From NCBI GenBank assembly GCA_963920665.1, contig OY987272.1, positions 14,079,001 through 14,143,000 of the forward strand: a DNA stretch of 64,000 bases, given 5' to 3'. This document shows, piece after piece, positions 33,160 through 51,500 of the stretch. Both the position numbers and the translations under genes were made by a program. The notes under the pieces were generated by a model. That model saw only the letters and a program-made list of their open reading frames with translations. It did not search any database and was not told the origin of the DNA. The stretch comes from Straminergon stramineum. Lineage: Eukaryota; Streptophyta; Bryopsida; Hypnales; Calliergonaceae. Within the stretch, counting starts at the first letter, position 1. The number at the start of each line of letters is the position of its first letter.

Positions 33160-34730
33160 ACGTTGTTTCTTTCAGAGTTTAGACAGATCGGGAAAGAATC
33201 AAACCCTGAAAGAATTGATCCTTCAAGCACGTCGGTACCAGATCGTGCCGGCATGGAAAAGCCAAATTTCCCGAGCAGAATTATATTCCTTCAATCACTG
33301 TTTGGAAGAATCCCAACGTATTCGATTCTATCAACTTCCCTGCCAAACCCTCGCCATCGACGTCGTCGGTGCACCAAGTCTTGAGCACCAACAACATTGG
33401 ATCCCTGCCCTCTGTCAACTGGTTCAAAGAATGATAGTCTCTGAGCGGCCACAAGAAACGAAGAAAACCATTCACCAACACTTAAATCCCCCAAACTGGT
33501 TGAATATTTCTTTCAACACATCCTTAGCTACTGTACCCTAAATCATCAGCACTGCACGAAGGGCGGGCTCAAAGTAAGCAAAGTCGCTTACCATACCTTC
33601 AGATATATGATTGTGCTTTGGAGGAAGATCATGGCTGGCAGTGCCCAGCCGTGGCAATTGAACACGGAAGCTCCTGTTGCGATCGATGTAGGTGATGAAC
33701 TTCCACTACGACGTATCGTATCGTACCGTACGACTTCTAGTACACAGATAGAGGAACTTGCGTAGATACTGTGCATGGGCCAAATACTAACTCATGATTG
33801 CCTGGATGTGTTCCCACCGCCTAGCCAGCTCGCTCGACTGTCAGCCGCGCCAGGCAAGCCTGACCGTGAGGACCATCAACGGCCGGAGTGGAAAACACAC
33901 CATCAGTCCAACAAGCCAACACCAGACCCTGCACAACATCCACGCCAGTTGCTATATATGTCAGCTCGGTCCTGGATCACTCCCTACCTCCCTCCCCCAC
34001 CCCCACTCTCGCACTCGATTACTCTCCGAAAATTGTACGTCGATCCTCGGTGCAATTCGCAAATCCACGAAGTCGTGCGTAGGAACAGTGCCCAATTTGA
34101 CCAGAAGTACGTGAGAAGGCCGGCAGGGTGACTTCGTATCTAGCTAGCTAGTATGCGTGTTGCAGGCTGGAAGCAGAAGGGTAGTCCGTATTAGTACGTC
34201 GCAAGCCAGCGTTTTATGGAGTGAGGAAGCGCAACGGGACGTACGGGGGATACATGGCAACAGTAGTGGTAGCCTTGGTTCTAGAACTTGCCTTTGCCTG
34301 GACGCGCGCAGTAAGCGCACGTCCGCACGCACAGCTTACACGCAAAACGCGCACTCGCGGACTGACGAGGCGACGCTAGCTACTTGGGGATCGGAAGAAG
34401 AGGGGAAGTGGACGGCGGGCCTGCCTTGCCTACGGGGAAAACCAAGCCGAAGCCCAGCAGATGGCTACAGGTCCCGGGACTTGACCCGCGTTTACAAGGA
34501 GAATACAGGGTCCTGGACTTCCGACAAACAGGAAGACTTCACCAGCTGAAGGCACCGAACATGAGGATGGGATTTCATCCCCTGCTAGAATACGTACTTA
34601 CTGTAACCTTTAGAAATTTTTCGTATGGACTGAATTCTCAGCCACAATCACGCACCTGTAGGCAGCCCGAGGTTCAAGAATTCTCTGTTACGGACACTGG
34701 AAGTACTCTCACTCTATAGAGGTTACCCCA
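33160..34730 (+). other. GC-rich island with promoter-like core; no convincing protein
   Basis: TATATAT at 33953-33959 is followed 25-75 nt later by a pyrimidine-rich stretch (CTCCCTCCCCCACCCCCACT at about 33990-34009), the usual order of a plant core promoter and leader. Several ORFs of 100-130 aa overlap in different frames and look compositional. The island may be a non-coding transcript or an unplaced first exon. Confidence 0.3.
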
Positions 34731-34739
34731 CACTATTTT

Positions 34740-40519
<5,780 letters not shown>

Positions 40520-41252
40520 TTTGGGTTTTTTTTAAACAATCAACATTTGGGTTATAGTTTTTTATATTGAAAAAGAGGTTCAAATATTTTACTTATGAAT
40601 ATTATAGAAATGAAAAAGTATTCAAGTTGTAGTAGAAGAGTCCTTCCCTACTTTATGATATGATTATGTACTCACATAATTTTTTTGGATTCAATCACAT
40701 TGATATTCATTAGGTATTAGACACTTTTTCTACCATTGAACAAATTGACAGGCTAATAGATCTAGACTTCAATTGGAATTTTAATAAAGAAATAATGTTT
40801 CTTTGATGAAAAAAATTATGTTAGTCTTAACTTGAATTGAGATACTATTTAAAAGGGAATAAATTACCTATAATTAGTAGATTAGATTTGAAAAACAATA
40901 GTTAAAAAGAAATTAAAGTAAACTTTTTACATTGTCTAACCCCTTTCGTAGTATAGAGTACCTTTGAGTGTGATTTGACCCATGTGTATTGTGGATTCTT
41001 TTTGACCTATTTGTAGTTTCTAGCACAATTTGTACTATGAGAAAACTCTAAATTCTCGAAAGAAAAATTGATTATGATTGTTGTTTGGTTAGGGAGTCAT
41101 TTTTACTTTTCAATGACTACATTATTCTTTGATTTATTTCTACACAAATGTATATACTTTTGGATGAATAACCAATGTTCATTGATTTCATTCACATGTC
41201 ATCCATATTTGTAAATGAAGCAAGATTCATCACTCCAATTGATGAATAATCA

Positions 41253-41972
41253 GGTGATTGCAAGAAACACTTGTCCTATTTTTTGTCTTCTTGGTCTCAG
41301 ACAGGTGTTTTTTGCTCATAATTTTTGCATCATTTGTCCTTTTGGCATGAAATTTGGAATGAAGGTACATAGAGTAGTTTCAAACATTAAATATTTTTTT
41401 TCACGTTTTTCAAAGTTATTTTATTATTTTTAAACAATCCCCAATTGGACGTCTATCTTGGCCATTAGAGGAGGGAGGTAGAACTCTTTTTGACCCAAAA
41501 ATGAGCTCAAAATTGGTCTACGTGCACTTCTACTAAATATATACAAGTCCACAAAGAGATTTTCTGAAATATTAAAATGTCCACCTTCCACATGTGCTCA
41601 AAGTGCACTACCTTTACGCAAGTGCAGAGAACACAATTTTTTTTCCAAAGATGAAAAGGGTTGAGAAGGAGCGTCTTTCAATTAGGATTTTTTTTCCTTT
41701 TAATTATTTATTTATTTTACTATTTTCTAAAAATCAAACATCAAAGTGTCCATTTTCTTGGTATTTTCCCTTGTGCTTTTTTGTTGTTCATAACTTATAG
41801 AGATAAATTTTTCCAGGTCTGAATTTTTAGAGACATACTATTCTCAATGTTGTAAAAATCATCCGTATTTTATTTCATTTAAAAAAAATTATTTCAACAT
41901 GTCACAATATTGCAATAGTATGGCCGTTTCGAGCCAAAATAAGTAAAAAACAAGTGTTTCTTGCAATGATCC
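41253..41972. mobile_element. Non-autonomous TIR element, about 720 bp
   Basis: The left end GATTGCAAGAAACACTTGT and the right end ACAAGTGTTTCTTGCAAT are inverted. The same end (GGRTCATTGCAAGAAA) bounds the 58.9-59.9 kb element, so these belong to one family. The AT-rich interior has no transposase. A target duplication was not identified. Confidence 0.6.
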
Positions 41973-42984
41973 AATCCTAGAAAACTAGAAAACTACTATT
42001 CACAATTTCAAGAGAGTTCTAAAGAGATGAGTATTAAGATAGAATAATCCAATTAGCTACTAGACCTTCCCATTTGTGTCATTCACCCACCAATTACCAC
42101 AATCTTAACAACCCTTTAGTATCATAAATTCATAACAATATACTTGGAGAGGGGACACATCATCATGTGGTTTAGTATAAATGGCCATATGGGTCTATCC
42201 AAGCTTTACTAATCTTGTCCCAACAAACTTGAAAAATCACAAAAAAATAATTTCTTATTGGAATGTAAGTCTTCATTCTACATTGAGCAAGGGTATTAAG
42301 GGTACCAAAAAATTAAAGGGACTGATTGTAGAGAATTGTAGATGTTTGAAACATGATGTACATCCCCGTACACTTCAATAACTATTGATGTACAATAAAG
42401 ATAGATATTTATATAGCATGGAATGTCAATTAATTAGTATGGGTCCTCTTACTACCCCTATTCAGTCTACTTGCAAATATCTTCTCTCCAACTTTTCAAT
42501 CTCTAAAAAAATATGTGGGTTGACAAATAGCTTAACAAATCTGGGTGGCTGATCCACCTTAGATTCTGGTGTGTGGCCAGTCTCCAGATGTTACCCCAAC
42601 AAGTGACCAATGACGCAGTCTGTAAGTCCTTTCTGATGGTAGCATCATCAAAAGAAGACATCTGATGCTTCCATTGAATCAAGGTCAAGTTGAGAGTAAA
42701 GAAGGTCCGGGAAATTAAAGCATGTTTTGTCTTCCATGGTTCCACCCATTCACTTGCTCAAAGGACAGAAAGTCAGAAACCCTGTCTACAGTAGGAATTG
42801 AACATCACATTGCCATTATCACTAAGTTAGCTTACAAATCATCTGCAAGCACTATTTAGAATGGAAACTGGAACTAGTGTGTTGAGCAGTGGACATACTG
42901 AGCAAAGCCTGCAGCACCTGCTGACCACACTCACAAACAGGTGACACCTTATTAGCTAGCTAGAATACTAGATTACTACTCATA

Positions 42985-43152
42985 TGGGAAATTTTGTTAA
43001 AATGGCATAACATATTCGCCATTTTTCCACTCAATTCCTTCTTTCGTCCTGAAGTCTTGGACTAATATAGATTTCAGACCGCACAGTCTAAACTGAAAAG
43101 TGCCAGTTGTGGAATTCCACCACAACTGGTGGAATTCTGACAAAATATCGGT
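42985..43152 (-). mobile_element. TTTCATTAAAATGG-family MITE, copy 1 (reverse)
   Basis: The left end GGGAAATTTTGTTAAAATGGC and the reverse of the family core (ATTTCAGACCGCACAGTCTAA) identify it. The right end is disturbed by an extra inverted AATTCCACCACAACTGGTGG segment at about 43111-43135. Confidence 0.6.
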
Positions 43153-43961
43153 GTCATGTACTGATGTACATTAATGACGCTTATTGGTGTTTCCCCAGCA
43201 GACAGTAACTTAAGTATGTTGCAATTGACATGTATGGTCATCAGTTAATTGACTCAGTCTTTGATACAAGCTTGAAGTCAACTGCAAGTGTCTGATTTCC
43301 TGTTTCTGGAAATGCACATATTGAGATATGAGAGTGTGCATTACAGTACTCAGAAATAGAAAACGACAAGTGTTTAGAAAAGTTTTGGGTGTTAGGAGAA
43401 AAAGTTCAGACTAATGCAGTGGATATAAGTTGCCACCAGATACTGAAAGCTACTGTAGTGAGATCATTCAGCACATTCCTCCAGGCTTTACTTTGTCATG
43501 TCGCATACTTCTCATATTCATAAAAATAATAAAGCTTGCGTCCAGCCAACAATATGGGAAGGTAGCGTACCAAGTATGAACTGTACTAAATAATACTTGT
43601 CATCAATGTGCCTTGTGTGTTAACTTCAACTTTCCCATCTTCTCACAGCAAAACTGCAAAAGCACAAGATAGGTAACTGATAGCTAGCTGGCATTGCGGT
43701 GCAACTTGCTTTTTTGTTGAATTTCATCCTATTCTATAGATCAGCAGTGAAAAACAATAGTAACTTTGTTTAAATGACTCATGGAATAACTGGATTACCA
43801 AACAAATACCAGTGATGAGTATGTGTGCACATAACTTATATTCTAAATGGTGCAATTGTACCTGTCCGTCTACCCCTTGGCATGAATCCTGCGGGTGACC
43901 TTGATTTTGAGAGAAGTAATTTAGAGTTGTAGACAGAGTCACGGAAAGTCAGAGTCAAGGC

Positions 43962-44084
43962 TTAAGTTAGTTGATGAAAATTTTCATCAATCACAACCAG
44001 CTCACGCTGAATCCCTTGAGTGAAAAATGTAAGCAGTCGGTCAAGATCGAGTCCCACACCATTGACACCAGTTCCTAATCCAAC
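43962..44084 (-). pseudogene. Possible orphan terminal exon (40 codons plus stop)
   Basis: On the minus strand an open frame follows an acceptor-like TCTCTCTGAG and reads VGLGTGVNGVGLDLDRLLTF (20 residues) and on through ELVVIDENF to a TAA at 43962. The residue pattern looks protein-like and is unlike the AT-rich flanks, but I did not recognise the family and found no upstream exon. It may be a gene fragment carried in by a transposon. Confidence 0.25.
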
Positions 44085-44600
44085 CTCAGAGAGATAAGAA
44101 GAAGAACAAAAACAGCATTAAGTGCACTTATATGTTGGAAATTTGAAATGCTTGGTGTAAGTTGAACTAAATCAAATGTAGATTACTTTTGCAAACACAT
44201 CAATTGCTTAAATACAAAGGCCAATAATTTTCTCATTACAAATTAGGTTATTAACTAACTACTTAATTTTGCATCAAACTGTAATTAAATTTGGTTACTT
44301 TTTACTTGAGCTACTAGGATGAAATACCCCTAAATATGTCTTTTTTTTCCATTCAATTTGAGAGGATATAGTCAACAAATGACCATTGAAATTTGAGACC
44401 TTTCAAAGATGAAAAGACTACCATAGATCACTTTATTGTTAAAAAAACTTAGTCCAAGGGACTTCAGAAAAGAGAGAATAACATAAACAACACTTACAAT
44501 TTCTTATGTAACCACCAAAGTGTACCAATTGAAGTACCTCAAATTTTTGCCAATCAAACTTACTAAGAAGAGTGAACCAAGTACAAATTCCAAATCTAAT

Positions 44601-44737
44601 GGATATTTCATTAAAATGGTGGCATTTCACAAACTTGGCACCTTTAAGTTCAGATTGTGTAGTCTAAAATCTATACTAATCCTGAAAAATGAATGGAAAA
44701 GTGGCATATGAATATCTCCATTTAAACGAAATATTTG
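44601..44737 (+). mobile_element. TTTCATTAAAATGG-family MITE, copy 2
   Basis: GGATATTTCATTAAAATGGT at the left and ATTTAAACGAAATATTT at the right; interior CACAAACTTGGCACCTTTAA and TGTAGTCTAAAATCTATACT as in the other copies. Confidence 0.8.
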
Positions 44738-44879
44738 TTGACCTAAACCTTGTGTCTAAAGGCCATTATAACCTAGCTCCACAAGCCAACCTTCTAAAAA
44801 GACAAGCCATATCACAATCAACTCATATGGAATCACTTTATGAAAAATGTACACAATGGATACATGATCCCATGTATTA

Positions 44880-45930
44880 GGACCCCTACACCATTCATGG
44901 CCTCATGTGACAAAGCACTAATGTATATAATTTTTACATGCATGTGAGTGCATGTAAATGTCTCTTACATCCCTACACAAAGATGAACTCACATATCATA
45001 TACCATCATATATGTCACAAATAGTCTCATACGTCATACATATACGTCACAAATATGACGTATGTAAATTGGTTCCGTGAAAGGACCTTGCTAGGTTCTT
45101 TCCACGTTCCACTTCTCAACCCTCGGGAGCCAAAATAGAAGCATCTTCCCAAACGTTATTACCCATTCAGAGTTTCAGACTCCGTCTAAGTCGAGCAGCG
45201 TGCAGACAACAATCACAACACACTCCCAAACGCTCCAATGGAAGAAAAGATTCCATGGAAATGACTGGAGACAGCACGTGCACTTCTGAGCTAATTAAGT
45301 TAGATGGCAAAGGACTTGCCGAAAGATCCATGGAACAACGTGGTACAATGACAAGAACCAGAGCGGCCCAAACTGGATTGAAGCTCCAAAGCAAGATAAC
45401 AAGATTGATTCGTGATAATTGTCCACAGGGCCACTCTCGCAAGCTATCGATGCAATCATCGACCTTTCGCTAATTTTACCGTCACGGATACCCGTGGTGA
45501 GTATAATTCCCGGAAACCTGACTGACGTTGGATTCTTTCGTTTCCATTACTGTCCAAAATGTTTTTAAACTAAATCAATTGAAGCTGCAAGAAGAGCAAA
45601 CTAACTTAGCACTTATACTTGGGCTGGGGTATGTTTAATTGGCTCAGGACCGCAAGGAAGGAGGCTTTGCATAGGCAGAAGCTACATAGGGAGGAAGCTT
45701 GAGTAAATACTTTAGTTACTCGTAAAGTGTGCCAAAGCTACATCGGCTAGTGTGTCCAATCGACTTGTTTCAGAAATATGAACACAAGTAGCTCATATTA
45801 AATCCCCGGTGTGAAAATGTACATCTTGGTTACATATATGGTCCCACGATTGGTGTGGAACCATCGATCTCTGCTGAATATTTTAGTCACTGGGGATTCA
45901 ATTAATACGAGATGGCTGTGGAAATCTCTT
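44880..45930. other. Intergenic between MITE copies; no confident gene
   Basis: Holds reiterated ACGTCACAAATA/CATACGTCATA near 45010-45065 and a GC-balanced stretch (45100-45500) with a 72-codon ORF that lacks family resemblance. Confidence 0.35.
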
Positions 45931-46190
45931 TCACAGTTTGCGTGAAAAAAAGCCAACAAAACTAGCACTTATCCATCCCAAACGAATGCGAACCCTACGT
46001 GGAGGAGAGGAGGAATCGAAAGGGGAGGCGAAGTTGACTGGGGTCCGGAAGTCCAGAGCACGTGATGACCATGCAGCGCATGCAGCGTCCACACGCCTGG
46101 CCTGCTCCACGAGCGTGCCCGCCACCCAGCTGACCCGCAACGCTGCCTGCGCCCTGCGCGCCTCCACCCGGTGACCTCCGGACCCTTTCT
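45930..46190. other. CpG-rich island without a recognised gene
   Basis: A 260-bp GC-rich patch in AT-rich DNA, open in both directions (about 78 codons each way) and carrying a G-box CACGTG at about 46059. It could be a promoter or a foreign insertion; neither ORF resembles a family. Confidence 0.3.
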
Positions 46191-46451
46191 TTCTCGCGGA
46201 TTATTACTACAAAATTATTCTCACCACAAATTTTTGCATTTTCGAAATTAGGACAGCTATAATGGAATATAAAAATATTCCTACACTAATTTTAAATAGT
46301 TTGGCTTTGGTAAACTACCGTGATATGTCTTATTAGTGTGTGTTGCAAAATGAACTTACATTTAGTCATAATGCTTTTACAAGGGAGGGGAGTTTTCATC
46401 CATTGTATGAGTATTAGTGTTATTCATGCATGTTGAAGAATTTTCACAAAA

Positions 46452-46612
46452 CTGATATTTCTTTAAAATGGCAATATTCCACAAACTTGTTGCTTTTCAA
46501 TTTAGATCATGCAATCTGAAATCTATATGAGTCATAGAGTCTAGGATTTAAAGAAAGAATGGAATAGAAAAATGGTAGATTTCCTATGTATTTTTAATGA
46601 AATTTTCTATAC
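46452..46612 (+). mobile_element. TTTCATTAAAATGG-family MITE, copy 3
   Basis: Starts TGATATTTCTTTAAAATGGC, includes ATTCCACAAACTTGTTG and ATGCAATCTGAAATCTATAT, and ends TTTTTAATGAAATTTTC. The interior is lengthened near 46550-46580. Confidence 0.75.
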
Positions 46613-47329
46613 AGGTATCATTGGTAAAAATATTCTTTTCTTGAAAGAAATTGTTAACATATATAAGCTCATTTTGTAATGTGCATTAATAGGACAAATC
46701 GATGGAGTGTCACATACCCTAGTAGGATTATAAATTGAGAAAAGAGTTTTTGATTTATCTTGTTAACTGTAAGTGTGACAATGATTTACCAAAGTTACAT
46801 CATGATGTATTTAAATTAGTGCAAGCTCAATTTTTTATTTTATAATTGTATAAATTTTTACATTTTTTTAATGAAAAATAATACACCTCTAGTAAAATGA
46901 AAAATTAGTATAGGTGATTTAATTTGCACATGCATCTTAAATATTTTTTTGGACATATTCCTATAAGACTAATATGTAGTCACTTTTTAGTATGGAGAGG
47001 ATTTGGAACTCAAAAATGATGACATTCAACTCCATATGCAAACATAATTATTTTGAATTAACACTTTTGATTTTATGAAATAATTCATATGTTAGAAATA
47101 GAGAAATAGGCAACAATAAAAAAAAATAGAGACCTTGAGATTAATGATAGGTGGTGACAATTTAGAACTATTATATCCTTCTCCGAATCTCCTTTCTATT
47201 GTTAACTCTAAAGCCTTAAATCAATGTTGAATCCATTAGTTACTAGCATTATCACATGTCAAATATGTAAATTCCCACCAAATTTTACCAAATTTATGTG
47301 AAGATTAACATATCATCAAATGTATGAAA

Positions 47330-47502
47330 CATATATTTCGTTAAAATGGCAGTATTCATATACTATTTTTCCATTTCTTTTCTAGAACTAGTATTTATTA
47401 GACTGCATAATCTGAAATCTAGGAGAGGTATACATTTCAAATTACATGGTTTAAATGTGAAAGTGCCAAGTTTTTAGAATACCCCCATTTTAATGAAATA
47501 TC
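47330..47502 (-). mobile_element. TTTCATTAAAATGG-family MITE, copy 4 (reverse)
   Basis: Ends ATATTTCGTTAAAATGGCAG and CCCCATTTTAATGAAATAT. The interior in reverse contains GAAAGTGCCAAGTTTT and TTAGACTGCATAATCTGAAA. Confidence 0.8.
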
Positions 47503-47728
47503 CATTTTAACCATACTCATTTCAAAAACCTACATCATTTTCATGATTGCATTTATTAACCCTAGAAAGACGAGAGTTATCACCAAAATACTTTGTCAAA
47601 AATGATCTAATTATGGGATCAATAGAAACATTCTTCATTTCTAAAGTAATCTTAAAACTCATCCATTGGCCAAATTTTAGCCTATACAATGTTTTAAGAT
47701 TCAAATAATGTGTGTTCCAAAACAAACG

Positions 47729-47864
47729 ATGTTTCATTGAAATGGTGATATTCCACAAACTTGGCACTTTCACATTTAGACTATGTAGTCTAAATCTATA
47801 CATGTCCTAGAAATGAATGAAAAAAAGGCATATGGAATACTGCCATTTTAACAAAATTTCCTAT
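47729..47864 (+). mobile_element. TTTCATTAAAATGG-family MITE, copy 5 (best preserved)
   Basis: Reads GATGTTTCATTGAAATGGTG at the left and ACTGCCATTTTAACAAAATT at the right. The palindromic core TTTAGACTATGTAGTCTAAA is at about 47775, followed by ATGTCCTAGAAATGAATGA. About 136 bp in all; most of the length can fold on itself. Confidence 0.85.
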
Positions 47865-48270
47865 AACACCAAAGTTGTGACTGCATGAAAGTGACCCATA
47901 GCTCTGAGTTCGGTCTAGCCCTTGTTTAGATCAAAGGCTTCAGTAGAGGAACTGAACTTGCGCCAATTTCACTTAACTGAAATAAGCCAATTTATATATT
48001 ATCGAATATGAGTTTTCCTCTATTCCTTTTTCCCTTTCTCAATATTCATTATTTTTGGTTGTTGAATTATCAGTAATATATCCAGTATTGACATACAGGA
48101 CTCTAGCTCGATCAATTTGTTTTCCCCTTAAGGATTCGTTTGAGGCTTTTGCCGTAGATTGGACAAACCTCGGGTGAAAGTCAGCTGTGCGGTGGATGCT
48201 GTCCGCGAACCTTCGCTGTGGAATCCTGCGTCGGATCAGGCATCGACGAGATTCCGCCCCTTGCTGCTGG

Positions 48271-48280
48271 TATAAAGGTT
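48271..48280 (+). promoter_or_regulatory. Candidate TATA box of the FRO gene
   Basis: TATAAAGG lies in a GC-balanced stretch about 320 nt before the chosen start codon, which would give a 5' UTR of roughly 290 nt. Several ATGs lie between (near 48318, 48376, 48400 and 48464), so the leader would contain upstream start codons. Confidence 0.4.
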
Positions 48281-48590
48281 GTGGGGTGCACCAGCTTTGG
48301 ATCATTCGCTTTCAGTCATGTCACGGGTTCAATCGTGGTCTAAACGGTGTCAACCCGGGATCCAAATTTGATTCGATGGTGGCTTCATTGTATCCCCTTT
48401 CGATGTTCTTGATCAGAAAGGTTCTAATCTGAAACTGCCACTCACTGTAGGTCTATCGATATCGATGTCGACGTGAAGGAGGTTGACTTGTGGACGTACT
48501 AGCTACTGCAACCATTGGGCTGCTGGGGACGTGCTAGCTGCAAACTCCCAGGGAATGCGTGGTGTCCATCGTCTGCAATTGCGAGTGACC

Positions 48591-51500
48591 ATGAATTCGC
48601 AAGTGTTGGCCACTGGGAATGGTGCGAGTGGGGGTACTGGGACGACTGATACTGGGACTCGGGTTCATGAGCCCAGCGCTGTGCCTGAGCGACGGTCTGG
48701 GGGCGTACCGGTGAAGCTTCTCAAGGTGTTTCTGCTGCTTGTCGCATGGGCCGACTTAGTTTGGTGGTTTTCGCTCTGGTTCCGAATGCCGAGCGCTGAG
48801 GGGACAGCTTTTAAGAAAAAAGTTTCGACGGCAATCGGCACGTCGACCTTCTGGGGCAAATACGGTAATTAATTAATTAGCTGTTTTATTTATTTATGTT
48901 CGTCTCAGTTAGCTTGTAATTTTATCCACTGTTTCAAAAGATAGCGAATTGATTTGCTAGCTAGTTTTTAATGAATATTTTTAATATAGCGTTCGTGTTG
49001 CCGAAATATTGGCCATACCGCAGATCGGATTCCACTTAATTCATGCTGATGGAGTTGAGTATTGAATCGTACAGTGATAGTCATGTTCGTTAAAATGGCG
49101 TGTTTTAGAGCGAACGTCAATTTAGTTAAATTGACGGTATTCCATTACTTCGTCACCTTTCGAAACACATGTCTTCAAATATGAATCCATACCTGTCCTA
49201 GATGTTAGATCTTTATGTACATAAATGTCACAATTTTTGGCGCTTGAGTTCTGCCAATTTAACAAAAATGACATTAGCGTTACAAGTGTGACATTCAAGT
49301 GCACAGAGCTCGCGAATCTAAAATCTAGGATTGGAATTGATCTGAGCTTGCACAGAATCCAGACGAGGATCTTGTGCCCGATTCCGTGAAAGTTTGCCAA
49401 TTTACAAAAATGTGACGATAGTTTTGGTTGTGCAGCTACTACCTACGTGTTGTATGTGGTTCCCGTCGTTGGCTTGGCTCTCGTAGCGTTGGTATACTTG
49501 GAGCTACAGGAAAGATTTCCTGATAGGTACGTACTCTGTCACTATGCTTGTAACAATGTGACTCTTTCTATATTAAACTTGCCTTCGGTTTCGCAGCGTA
49601 TCATTGAATAATTATCGTTCAATATTGGCAATTATGTCGTAGGACGATGAAATGTCGATCTGATTTTGAGATTCTTAAAATGTATTGCCACATACGATTC
49701 CAGGCCTAAACCCCCAGCTTCCGGAAAACAGTCATTTGTGGTGAACTTGTGGCGGTCGGTCTGGACCCAGCCTCTCTTGGTGAAAACACCAGTGGGAATC
49801 ATAACCCTCATCGACATTGTGATCTTCGTCATCGTTACTGTCTGCACTCTTTGGATATGGTTCGACATGCAAGCGGCCAGTTTCCACAAAATTGACCATA
49901 GCAAGCCCAAGAAGGGAGACCCATCCAAGTACGAATCCATCAATTGAGAGCCTCACTGTCGCTGAGCATTGTGAAACCGCAGACTCCTGTCAAAAATGTG
50001 AACATTATCAATTTCAATCAAGTTTACAGAGAGATCTTATTTCCTGTATCAAAAACTGAAATTTGTGGACCTGACTGAGACGTCGTATTGGTGCAGGGTG
50101 ATACAGAAATGGGCCCAGGCGGGAGCAATGCTGGGACGAGCATTGCCTTTCGTAGTGGCTTGTCTGTTTGTTCCCGTGGCACGAGGATCTCCACTTTTGA
50201 GGTTGGTCGATGTGCCGTTTGAACAGGCGATCAAGTACCACAGGTGGTTCGGCTACCTTACGGCCGTCCTCGTCTTTATCCATGGCGGAACATTCGCTAT
50301 TTCCCTTGGCTTGGAACACAAACTCCACTTGGTGCGTCCCCTGAATTCACTATTACAGAAGGCTAAGATTTTATTAGTTTTGCGCACGATTTAGTATTCT
50401 ATTAACTATTTTGGAATGGTTGAATACAACATTGAGCAATGTGATGATTACAAGTATTTGGAATAGCAATAGTTTTTGCAACAGTTAGGCACAAATAATT
50501 ATGCATTGGTTTCCTGCCCAAGACTTTTGCAACAAGTTTGCAGCACTTTTGCAATGGTTTGCAATAGGCCATGCAAAGTACGGAACCTCTGCAAAACTAT
50601 AGCAAAATAATCGATGATATGTTGCAATCTCTGCTTCCTGTTGTAGTGATTGGAATTGCTGACACTTGGGTACATGCACTACTTGCAATTGATATACTAA
50701 TTAGCAGTATATTTCGTTTAATTCCAATCGGTGATCCAACGTGTCCTGTTCGCTCTGTTCGCAGTTGAGGCAATGGCCAAAAAATGGAGATTCCAATTTG
50801 CCCGGTGTATTTGCCGGCTCGTCGGTGTTGATCATGGCCTTAACGGCGATTCCTTACGTTCGTACACGAAACTTCAACTTCTTCTTCACCGTGCACCACC
50901 TGTATATTGCCTTCTTCATATTCTACGTCTTTCATGTGGACATGAACCATACGGCCCCGTCCATGGGTCCCATTTTGCTCTTCTTCATCGACCGCTTCCT
51001 CAGGATGGTGCAGTCCTGGAAACAAGTCACCGGCGTATCCGCCCGGGTACTCCCCAGCGGAATCGTGGAGCTTAAGATTCCAAAGCAAACTGGTTAGTAC
51101 TCATCACTTGAACCTTAAACCGGTCCAAGCAGAATTCGAAATTACACATGAAAAAAACAAATGATTTTCATTCAATTTGGCAAATTTTTGTCATTTTGAG
51201 AATGTTTTGTTACAGTTGTGTTGACCGTTAATCTCTAGAGATCGAAGTGTCCTGACTAATTCTCAAAGAAAAACCATCTTGCGCATCTCATTTTTGGCAT
51301 TCGGAAATTGAACTGCCAATCTAATAAAGATTGTGTTCAGATTCAATGCTCAATAATTATATGCGCATACATAGTCTGATCGAATTCTCATCATGCATTC
51401 TTAATTGTAGGGTTCAAATACAATGCCCTGAGTTTCATATACATCAACGTCCCTGGAATCTCAAAACTTCAGTGGCATCCATTCAGCACAACCTCGAGTA

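Noticed and set aside
33215..34719. Several 100-130-codon ORFs in the GC-rich island
   Set aside because: They overlap in different frames without conserved motifs; GC-rich DNA has few stops, so these were reported only as an island, not as genes.
42503..42745. 80-codon minus-strand ORF starting MEPWKTKHALISRTFF
   Set aside because: It reads somewhat protein-like but has no recognised motif, no splice context and no neighbours.
48300..48345. tRNA-like B-box (GGGTTCAATCGTGG)
   Set aside because: No matching A-box or cloverleaf could be drawn around it; it lies in the presumed FRO leader.
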